Part shown: positions 52,701 through 61,657 of the stretch, piece by piece
Layout of the letters: each line of letters starts with the position of its first letter
Position numbering within the stretch: the stretch's first letter is position 1
Source: Mercurialis annua
Lineage: Eukaryota > Streptophyta > Magnoliopsida > Malpighiales > Euphorbiaceae
Reading direction: 5' to 3'
DNA: 64,000 nucleotides
NCBI RefSeq assembly: GCF_937616625.2
Contig: NC_065577.1
Coordinates: forward strand, 43,546,001 to 43,610,000
Notes under the pieces: generated by a model
Databases searched by the model: none
What the model was told of the DNA's origin: nothing
What the model saw: the letters and a program-made list of their open reading frames with translations, nothing else
Position numbers and translations under genes: made by a program

Positions 52701-54812
52701 CTGTTTTAAGTAAGCGTTTTGATAGCCCGAAATAGGGTAGAAAAGGGATTTTTGAAAAGTTGAGTTTAACTAGGAATTTTGTTAACTCGATAAGTTATTT
52801 GTTATTCGGACAATGTTTCTAGTTGGGATTATTTATAATCATAGAAAAGTGATTTGATAAATAAATTATCGTTTTATTCCGTTTTTGGGACTTTTCTGCA
52901 TTCCCCAAAATTGCTCAGGGAGGGGAATTTGGGCGCGTTTACTGACCCCCTACGTGTACCAGATGAAGTTGGAACCTAAGCGGAAGTTGTCGATGGTGTT
53001 TCCGAAAATAAGAATGTTCAATTGGTTTGGTAATCAGACTAATTTAAGTTAGCGTTTTGATAGCCCGAAGTAGGCTAGAAAAGGGATTTTTGAAAAGTTG
53101 AGTTTAACTAGGAATTTTGTTAGCTCGATAAGTTATCGGTTATTCGGACAACGTTTCTAGTTGGGATTATTTAAAATAATAGAAAAGTTATTTGATAAAT
53201 TAATTATTGTTTTATCCCATTTTTGGGGCTTTTCTGCATTCCCCAAAACAGCTCAGGGAGGGGAGTTTGGGTGCGTTTTTTGACCCCTTACGCGTACCCT
53301 ATCAAGTTGGAACCTAAACGGAAGTTTTAGACAGTGTTGCAGACAATTAAAATGTCTATTTAGTTTTGTAATCAGACTGTTTTAAGTATGTGGTTTGATA
53401 GTCCGAAATAGGATAGAAAAGGGATTTTTGAAAAGTTGTGTTTAACTAGGAATTTTGTTAGCTCGATAAATTATCGGTTATTCGGACAACGTCTCTAGTT
53501 GGGATTATTGAAAATCATATAAAAGTTATTTGATAAATTAATTATCGTTTTATCCTGTTTTTGGGGCTAGTCTGCATTCCCCAAAACAGCTCAGGGAGGA
53601 GAGTTTGGGTGTGTTTTTTGACCCCCTACGCGTACCGGATGAAGTTGGAACTTAAACGGAAGTTTTAGAAGGTGTTGAAAAAAATAAGAGTATTCAATTA
53701 TTTTGGTAATCAGACTGTTTTAAGTAAGCGTTTTGATAGCCCGAAATAGGGTAGAAAAGGGATTTTTGAAAAGTTGAGTTTAACTAGGAATTTTGTTAAC
53801 TCGATAAGTTATTTGTTATTCGGACAATGTTTCTAGTTGGGATTATTTATAATCATAGAAAAGTGATTTGATAAATAAATTATCGTTTTATTCCGTTTTT
53901 GGGACTTTTCTGCATTCCCCAAAATTGCTCAGGGAGGGGAATTTGGGCGCGTTTACTGACCCCCTACGTGTACCAGATGAAGTTGGAACCTAAGCGGAAG
54001 TTGTCGATGGTGTTTCCGAAAATAAGAATGTTCAATTGGTTTGGTAATCAGACTAATTTAAGTTAGCGTTTTGATAGCCCGAAGTAGGCTAGAAAAGGGA
54101 TTTTTGAAAAGTTGAGTTTAACTAGGAATTTTGTTAGCTCGATAAGTTATCGGTTATTCGGACAACGTTTCTAGTTGGGATTATTTAAAATAATAGAAAA
54201 GTTATTTGATAAATTAATTATTGTTTTATCCCATTTTTGGGGCTTTTCTGCATTCCCCAAAACAGCTCAGGGAGGGGAGTTTGGGTGCGTTTTTTGACCC
54301 CTTACGCGTACCCTATCAAGTTGGAACCTAAACGGAAGTTTTAGACAGTGTTGCAGACAATTAAAATGTCTATTTAGTTTTGTAATCAGACTGTTTTAAG
54401 TAAGTGGTTTGATAGTCCGAAATAGGATAGAAAAGGGATTTTTGAAAAGTTGTGTTTAACTAGGAATTTTGTTAGCTCGATAAATTATCGGTTATTCGGA
54501 CAACGTCTCTAGTTGGGATTATTGAAAATCATATAAAAGTTATTTGATAAATTAATTATCGTTTTATCCTGTTTTTGGGGCTAGTCTGCATTCCCCAAAA
54601 CAGCTCAGGGAGGAGAGTTTGGGTGTGTTTTTTGACCCCCTACGCGTACCGGATGAAGTTGGAACTTAAACGGAAGTTTTAGAAGGTGTTGAAAAAAATT
54701 AGTGTATTCAATTATTTTGGTAATCAGACTGTTTTAAGTAAGCGTTTTGATAGCCCGAAGTAGGGTAGAAAAGGGATTTTTGAAAAGTTGAGTTTAACTA
54801 GGAATTTTGTTA

Positions 54813-55150
54813 GCTCGATAAGTTATTTGTTATTCGGACAATGTTTCTAGTTGGGATTATTTATAATCATAGAATAGTGATTTGATAAATAAATTATCGT
54901 TTTATCCCGTTTTTGGGACTTTTCTGCATTCCCCAAAATTGCTCAGGGAGGGGAATTTGGGCGCGTTTACTGACCCCCTACGTGTACCAGATGAAGTTGG
55001 AACCTAAGCGGAAGTTATCGATGGTGTTTCCGAAAATAAGAATGTTCAATTGGTTTGGTAATCAGACTAATTTAAGTTAGCGTTTTGATAGCCCGAAGTA
55101 GGCTAGAAAAGGGATTTTTGAAAAGTTGAGTTTAACTAGGAATTTTGTTA
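54813..55150. repeat. Representative type A monomer
   Basis: This 338-bp example of type A has the start TAAGTTATTTGTTATTCGG, a mid region TTTTTGGGACTTTTCTGCATTCCCC that forms an imperfect hairpin, GAGGGGAATTTGGGCGCG, the CTACGTGTACC block where B and C have ACGCG forms, and the tail TAGCCCGAAGTAGGCTA, which contains a 5-bp stem (TAGCC/GGCTA). The 13-bp dyad present at the start of B and C is broken here by TTTG. Confidence 0.88.
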
Positions 55151-55488
55151 GCTCGATAAGTTATCGGTTATTCGGACAACGTTTCTAGTTGGGATTATTT
55201 AAAATAATAGAAAAGTTATTTGATAAATTAATTATTGTTTTATCCCATTTTTGGGGCTTTTCTGCATTCCCCAAAACAGCTCAGGGAGGGGAGTTTGGGT
55301 GCGTTTTTTGACCCCTTACGCTCACCCTATCAAGTTGGAACCTAAACGGAAGTTTTAGACAGTGTTGCAGACAATTAAAATGTCTATTTAGTTTTGTAAT
55401 CAGACTGTTTTAAGTATGTGGTTTGATAGTCCGAAATAGGATAGAAAAGGGATTTTTGAAAAGTTGTGTTTAACTAGGAATTTTGTTA
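55151..55488. repeat. Representative type B monomer
   Basis: This 338-bp example of type B has CGATAA-G-TTATCG at 55154-55166, an odd-centred perfect dyad. TTTTGGGG at 55249-55256 pairs with CCCCAAAA at 55269-55276 around a 12-base loop. The tail is GTCCGAAATAGGATA and the end GTTGTGTTT. This copy has ACGCTCACCC where many other B copies have ACGCGTACC. Confidence 0.88.
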
Positions 55489-55826
55489 GCTCGATAAATT
55501 ATCGGTTATTCGGACAACGTCTCTAGTTGGGATTATTGAAAATCATATAAAAGTTATTTGATAAATTAATTATCGTTTTATCCTGTTTTTGGGGCTAGTC
55601 TGCATTCCCCAAAACAGCTCAGGGAGGAGAGTTTGGGTGTGTTTTTTGACCCCCTACGCGTACCGGATGAAGTTGGAACTTAAACGGAAGTTTTAGAAGG
55701 TGTTGAAAAAAATAAGAGTATTCAATTATTTTGGTAATCAGACTGTTTTAAGTAAGCGTTTTGATAGCCCGAAATAGGGTAGAAAAGGGATTTTTGAAAA
55801 GTTGAGTTTAACTAGGAATTTTGTTA
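55489..55826. repeat. Representative type C monomer
   Basis: This 338-bp example of type C has CGATAA-A-TTATCG at 55492-55504, GACAACGTCTCTAG, the same TTTTGGGG...CCCCAAAA hairpin with a CTAGTCTGCATT loop, GGGAGGAGAG, and ACGCGTACCGG. Its tail is CCCGAAATAGGGTAG, having lost the TAGCC/GGCTA pairing kept by C monomers further left. It ends like A in GTTGAGTTT. Confidence 0.88.
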
Positions 55827-58800
55827 ACTCGATAAGTTATTTGTTATTCGGACAATGTTTCTAGTTGGGATTATTTATAATCATAGAAAAGTGATTTGAT
55901 AAATAAATTATCGTTTTATTCCGTTTTTGGGACTTTTCTGCATTCCCCAAAATTGCTCAGGGAGGGGAATTTGGGCGCGTTTACTGACCCCCTACGTGTA
56001 CCAGATGAAGTTGGAACCTAAGCGGAAGTTGTCGATGGTGTTTCCGAAAATAAGAATGTTCAATTGGTTTGGTAATCAGACTAATTTAAGTTAGCGTTTT
56101 GATAGCCCGAAGTAGGCTAGAAAAGGGATTTTTGAAAAGTTGAGTTTAACTAGGAATTTTGTTAGCTCGATAAGTTATCGGTTATTCGGACAACGTTTCT
56201 AGTTGGGATTATTTAAAATAATAGAAAAGTTATTTGATAAATTAATTATTGTTTTATCCCATTTTTGGGGCTTTTCTGCATTCCCCAAAACAGCTCAGGG
56301 AGGGGAGTTTGGGTGCGTTTTTTGACCCCTTACGCGTACCCTATCAAGTTGGAACCTAAACGGAAGTTTTAGACAGTGTTGCAGACAATTAAAATGTCTA
56401 TTTAGTTTTGTAATCAGACTGTTTTAAGTAAGTGGTTTGATAGTCCGAAATAGGATAGAAAAGGGATTTTTGAAAAGTTGTGTTTAACTAGGAATTTTGT
56501 TAGCTCGATAAATTATCGGTTATTCGGACAACGTCTCTAGTTGGGATTATTGAAAATCATATAAAAGTTATTTGATAAATTAATTATCGTTTTATCCTGT
56601 TTTTGGGGCTAGTCTGCATTCCCCAAAACAGCTCAGGGAGGAGAGTTTGGGTGTGTTTTTTGACCCCCTACGCGTACCGGATGAAGTTGGAACTTAAACG
56701 GAAGTTTTAGAAGGTGTTGAAAAAAATTAGTGTATTCAATTATTTTGGTAATCAGACTGTTTTAAGTAAGCGTTTTGATAGCCCGAAGTAGGGTAGAAAA
56801 GGGATTTTTGAAAAGTTGAGTTTAACTAGGAATTTTGTTAGCTCGATAAGTTATTTGTTATTCGGACAATGTTTCTAGTTGGGATTATTTATAATCATAG
56901 AATAGTGATTTGATAAATAAATTATCGTTTTATCCCGTTTTTGGGACTTTTCTGCATTCCCCAAAATTGCTCAGGGAGGGGAATTTGGGCGCGTTTACTG
57001 ACCCCCTACGTGTACCAGATGAAGTTGGAACCTAAGCGGAAGTTATCGATGGTGTTTCCGAAAATAAGAATGTTCAATTGGTTTGGTAATCAGACTAATT
57101 TAAGTTAGCGTTTTGATAGCCCGAAGTAGGCTAGAAAAGGGATTTTTGAAAAGTTGAGTTTAACTAGGAATTTTGTTAGCTCGATAAGTTATCGGTTATT
57201 CGGACAACGTTTCTAGTTGGGATTATTTAAAATAATAGAAAAGTTATTTGATAAATTAATTATTGTTTTATCCCATTTTTGGGGCTTTTCTGCATTCCCC
57301 AAAACAGCTCAGGGAGGGGAGTTTGGGTGCGTTTTTTGACCCCTTACGCTCACCCTATCAAGTTGGAACCTAAACGGAAGTTTTAGACAGTGTTGCAGAC
57401 AATTAAAATGTCTATTTAGTTTTGTAATCAGACTGTTTTAAGTAAGTGGTTTGATAGTCCGAAATAGGATAGAAAAGGGATTTTTGAAAAGTTGTGTTTA
57501 ACTAGGAATTTTGTTAGCTCGATAAATTATCGGTTATTCGGACAACGTCTCTAGTTGGGATTATTGAAAATCATATAAAAGTTATTTGATAACTTAATTA
57601 TCGTTTTATCCTGTTTTTGGGGCTAGTGTGCATTCCCCAAAACAGCTCAGGGAGGAGAGTTTGGGTGTGTTTTTTGACCCCCTACGCGTACCGGATGAAG
57701 TTGGAACTTAAACGGAAGTTTTAGAAGGTGTTGAAAAAAATTAGTGTATTCAATTATTTTGGTAATCAGACTGTTTTAAGTAAGCGTTTTGATAGCCCGA
57801 AGTAGGGTAGAAAAGGGATTTTTGAAAAGTTGAGTTTAACTAGGAATTTTGTTAACTCGATAAGTTATTTGTTATTCGGACAATGTTTCTAGTTGGGATT
57901 ATTTATAATCATAGAAAAGTGATTTGATAAATAAATTATCGTTTTATCCCGTTTTTTGGGACTTTTCTGCATTCCCCAAAATTGCTCAGGGAGGGGAATT
58001 TGGGCGCGTTTACTGACCCCCTACGTGTACCAGATGAAGTTGGAACCTAAGCGGAAGTTGTCGATGGTGTTTCCGAAAATAAGAATGTTCAATTGGTTTG
58101 GTAATCAGACTAATTTAAGTTAGCGTTTTGATAGCCCGAAGTAGGCTAGAAAAGGGATTTTTGAAAAGTTGAGTTTAACTAGGAATTTTGTTAGCTCGAT
58201 AAGTTATCGGTTATTCGGACAACGTTTCTAGTTGGGATTATTTAAAATAATAGAAAAGTTATTTGATAAATTAATTATTGTTTTATCCCATTTTTGGGGC
58301 TTTTCTGCATTCCCCAAAACAGCTCAGGGAGGGGAGTTTGGGTGCGTTTTTTGACCCCTTACGCGTACCCTATCAAGTTGGAACCTAAACGGAAGTTTTA
58401 GACAGTGTTGCAGACAATTAAAATGTCTATTTAGTTTTGTAATCAGACTGTTTTAAGTAAGTGGTTTGATAGTCCGAAATAGGATAGAAAAGGGATTTTT
58501 GAAAAGTTGTGTTTAACTAGGAATTTTGTTAGCTCGATAAATTATCGGTTATTCGGACAACGTCTCTAGTTGGGATTATTGAAAATCATATAAAAGTTAT
58601 TTGATAAATTAATTATCGTTTTATCCTGTTTTTGGGGCTAGTCTGCATTCCCCAAAACAGCTCAGGGAGGAGAGTTTGGGTGTGTTTTTTGACCCCCTAC
58701 GCGTACCGGATGAAGTTGGAACTTAAACGGAAGTTTTAGAAGGTGTTGAAAAAAATTAGTGTATTCAATTATTTTGGTAATCAGACTGTTTTAAGTAAGC

Positions 58801-58892
58801 GTTTTGATAGCCCGAAGTAGGGTAGAAAAGGGATTTTTGAAAAGTTGAGTTTAACTAGGAATTTTGTTAGCTCGATACACTACTAGAAAACA

Positions 58893-58928
58893 GTCATTTA
58901 GCGACGGATTTTTCCGTCGCTAAATGAC
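58893..58928. repeat. Subterminal inverted repeat 1 of the CACTA fragment
   Basis: Arms GTCATTTAGCGACGGA and TCCGTCGCTAAATGAC pair perfectly over 16 bp around TTTT. This is a strong hairpin or cruciform candidate and an expected transposase-binding site pair. Confidence 0.92.
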
Positions 58929-58930
58929 CA

Positions 58931-58964
58931 AAATCCGTCGCTAAACACGTTTAGCGACGGATTT
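58931..58964. repeat. Subterminal inverted repeat 2 of the CACTA fragment
   Basis: Arms AAATCCGTCGCTAAAC and GTTTAGCGACGGATTT pair perfectly over 16 bp around AC. A third half-site, GCGACGGATTT, follows directly at 58965-58975. Confidence 0.92.
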
Positions 58965-59052
58965 GCGACGGATTTAAGTTAGCGTTTTGATAGCCCGAAG
59001 TAGGCTAGAAAAGGGATTTTTGAAAAGTTGAGTTTAACTAGGAATTTTGTTA

Positions 59053-61657
59053 GCTCGATAAGTTATCGGTTATTCGGACAACGTTTCTAGTTGGGATTAT
59101 TTAAAATAATAGAAAAGTTATTTGATAAATTAATTATTGTTTTATCCCATTTTTGGGGCTTTTCTGCATTCCCCAAAACAGCTCAGGGAGGGGAGTTTGG
59201 GTGTGTTTTTTGACCCCTTACGCGTACCTTATCAAGTTGGAACCTAAACGGAAGTTTTTGACAGTGTTGCAGACAATTAAAATGTCTATTTAGTTTTGTA
59301 ATCAGACTGTTTTAAGTAAGTGGTTTTATAGTCCGAAATAGGATAGAAAAGGGATTTTTGAAAAGTTGTGTTTAACTAGGAATTTTGTTAGCTCGATAAA
59401 TTATCGGTTATTCGGACAACGTCTCTAGTTGGGATTATTGAAAATCATATAAAAGTTATTTGATAAATTAATTATCGTTTTATCCTATTTTTGGGGCTAG
59501 TCTGCATTCCCCAAAACAGCTCAGGGAGGAGAGTTTGGGTGTGTTTTTTGACCCCCTACGCGAACCGGATGAAGTTGGAACTTAAACGAAAGTTTTAGAA
59601 GGTGTTGAAAAAAATAAGTGTATTCAATTATTTTGGTAATCAGACTGTTTTAAGTAAGCGTTTTGATAGCCCGAAGTAGGGTAGAAAAGGGATTTTTGAA
59701 AAGTTGAGTTTAACTAGGAATTTTGTTAGCTCGATAAGTTATTTGTTATTCGGACAATGTTTCTAGTTGGGATTATTTATAATCATAGAAAAGTTATTTG
59801 ATTAATATATTATCGTTTTATCCCGTTTTTGGGACTTTTCTGCATTCCCCAAAATTGCTCAGGGAGGGGAATTTGGGCGCGTTTACTGACCCCCTACGTG
59901 TACCAGATGAAGTTGGAACCTAAGCGGAAGTTATCGATGGTGTTTCCGAAAATAAGAATGTTCAATTGGTTTGGTAATCAGACTAATTTAAGTTAGCGTT
60001 TTGATAGCCCGAAGTAGGCTAGAAAAGGGATTTTTGAAAAGTTGAGTTTAACTAGGAATTTTGTTAGCTCGATAAGTTATCGGTTATTCGGACAACGTTT
60101 CTAGTTGGGATTATTTAAAATAATAGAAAAGTTATTTGATAAATTAATTATTGTTTTATCCCATTTTTGGGGCTTTTCTGCATTCCCCAAAACAGCTCAG
60201 GGAGGGGAGTTTGGGTGTGTTTTTTGACCCCTTACGCGTACCCTATCAAGTTGGAACCTAAACGGAAGTTTTAGACAGTGTTGCAGACAATTAAAATGTC
60301 TATTTAGTTTTGTAATCAGACTGTTTTAAGTAAGTGGTTTGATAGTCCGAAATAGGATAGAAAAGGGATTTTTGAAAAGTTGTGTTTAACTAGGAATTTT
60401 GTTAGCTCGATAAATTATCGGTTATTCGGACAACGTCTCTAGTTGGGATTATTGAAAATCATATAAAAGTTATTTGATAAATTAATTATCGTTTTATCCT
60501 GTTTTTGGGGCTAGTCTGCATTCCCCAAAACAGCTCAGGGAGGAGAGTTTGGGTGTGTTTTTTGACCCCCTACGCGTACCGGATGAAGTTGGAACTTAAA
60601 CGGAAGTTTTAGAAGGTGTTGAAAAAAATTAGTGTATTCAATTATTTTGGTAATCAGACTGTTTTAAGTAAGCGTTTTGATAGCCCGAAGTAGGGTAGAA
60701 AAGGGATTTTTGAAAAGTTGAGTTTAACTAGGAATTTTGTTAGCTCGATAAGTTATTTGTTATTCGGACAATGTTTCTAGTTGGGATTATTTATAATCAT
60801 AGAATAGTGATTTGATAAATAAATTATCGTTTTATCCCGTTTTTGGGACTTTTCTGCATTCCCCAAAATTGCTCAGGGAGGGGAATTTGGGCGCGTTTAC
60901 TGACCCCCTACGTGTACCAGATGAAGTTGGAACCTAAGCGGAAGTTATCGATGGTGTTTCCGAAAATAAGAATGTTCAATTGGTTTGGTAATCAGACTAA
61001 TTTAAGTTAGCGTTTTGATAGCCCGAAGTAGGCTAGAAAAGGGATTTTTGAAAAGTTGAGTTTAACTAGGAATTTTGTTAGCTCGATAAGTTATCGGTTA
61101 TTCGGACAACGTTTCTAGTTGGGATTATTTAAAATAATAGAAAAGTTAATTGATAAATTAATTATTGTTTTATCCCATTTTTGGGGCTTTTCTGCATTCC
61201 CCAAAACAGCTCAGGGAGGGGAGTTTGGGTGTGTTTTTTGACCCCTTACGCGTACCCTATCAAGTTGGAACCTAAACGGAAGTTTTAGACAGTGTTGCAG
61301 ACAATTAAAATGTCTATTTAGTTTTGTAATCAGACTGTTTTAAGTAAGTGGTTTGATAGTCCGAAATAGGATAGAAAAGGGATTTTTGAAAAGTTGTGTT
61401 TAACTAGGAATTTTGTTAGCTCGATAAATTATCGGTTATTCGGACAACGTCTCTAGTTGGGATTATTGAAAATCATATAAAAGTTATTTGATAAATTAAT
61501 TATCGTTTTATCCTGTTTTTGGGGCTAGTCTGCATTCCTCAAAACAGCTCAGGGAGGAGAGTTTGGGTGTGTTTTTTGACCCCCTACGCGTACCGGATGA
61601 AGTTGGAACTTAAACGGAAGTTTTAGAAGGTGTTGAAAAAAATAAGAGTATTCAATT
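59053..61657. repeat. Most distal satellite monomers, last C truncated by telomere
   Basis: Order and starts: B 59053, C 59391, A 59729, B 60067, C 60405, A 60743, B 61081, C 61419. The first B and C carry several private changes (GGTTTTATAG, TCCTATTTTTG, ACGCGAACC, AAACGAAAG), and the A at 59729 has GATTAATATATTATCG. The most distal units are thus slightly more diverged than those to the left. The last C keeps 239 bases and ends at TTCAATT, where others continue ATTTTGGTAATC. Confidence 0.9.

Larger units (their letters stand above)
48729..58869. repeat. Regular ABC trimers, distal block (10 units)
   Basis: Trimers start at 48729, 49744, 50757, 51771, 52785, 53799, 54813, 55827, 56841 and 57855, about 1014 bp apart. 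Two A alleles are interspersed. One has GAATAGTG and GTTATCGATGG (48729, 50757, 54813, 56841). The other starts AACTCGATAAG and has TATTCCG or a near form and GTTGTCGATGG (49744, 51771, 52785, 53799, 55827, 57855). They mostly alternate, giving a partial 2028-bp six-monomer unit. B monomers switch correspondingly between CTCACCC and CGTACCC. Confidence 0.9.
58878..58971 (+). mobile_element. CACTA (Tnp/En-Spm superfamily) terminal fragment
   Basis: The fragment starts exactly with CACTACTAGAAAA, the typical terminal inverted repeat of plant CACTA transposons. It then carries three copies of the GCGACGGATTT subterminal motif, arranged as two perfect 16-bp inverted repeats: 58893-58908 with 58913-58928 (4-base loop), and 58931-58946 with 58949-58964 (2-base gap). 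In the family such subterminal repeats bind the element's own transposase. No opposite terminus, coding region or target-site duplication is present, so this is one end of an element whose remainder was lost. The right border is uncertain by about 4 bases, because GATTT continues into the satellite's ATTTAAG. Confidence 0.88.
58870..59052. repeat. Type A monomer gutted by a transposon fragment
   Basis: Only the first 8 bases (GCTCGATA, 58870-58877) and the last 81 (from ATTTAAGTTAGCG at 58972) of this A monomer remain. About 250 bp, monomer positions 9 to roughly 258, are replaced by the 94-bp CACTA fragment. The following B at 59053 is in normal register. Confidence 0.9.
1..61657. repeat. 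Subtelomeric satellite array, ~338-bp monomers in A/B/C types
   Basis: Head-to-tail tandem array of an AT-rich monomer of usually 336-339 bp, interrupted only at about 58878-58971. I set the monomer start at GCTCGATAA, which recurs throughout. Three types alternate: A starts with TTATTTG after that motif, B with GTTATCGG, C with ATTATCGG. A ends in GTTGAGTTT, B in GTTGTGTTT, C in GTTGAGTTT. All units lie in the same orientation. About 184 monomers are present and the array continues off the left edge. The position next to telomere repeats makes it subtelomeric. I see no gene, RNA gene or promoter anywhere in it, and every frame is closed by stops within about 60 codons. I do not recognise the family; a similarity search would be needed to name it. 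Confidence 0.97.

Noticed and set aside
55249..55276. Rho-independent terminator (GC stem followed by Ts)
   Set aside because: The stem is half AT, recurs in every monomer, is not followed by a T run and has no gene upstream.
58878..58971. Complete MITE
   Set aside because: Only one terminal repeat is present, there is no target-site duplication, and the right join runs into satellite sequence.
58901..58975. Interstitial telomere-like sequence (TTTAGCG)
   Set aside because: TTTAGCG differs from TTTAGGG and belongs to the GCGACGG subterminal motif of the transposon fragment.
1..61657. CRISPR-like array
   Set aside because: The repeat is a 338-bp monomer with no unique spacers, in a eukaryotic telomeric setting.
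1..61657. Centromeric satellite
   Set aside because: The array touches the telomere directly. A CENP-B-box-like motif was looked for and not seen. A telocentric chromosome cannot be fully excluded without CENH3 data, but subtelomeric is the simpler call.
1..61657. Ribosomal DNA spacer subrepeats
   Set aside because: No rRNA gene sequence is present in 61 kb, and the three-type trimer order is unlike spacer subrepeats between rRNA genes.
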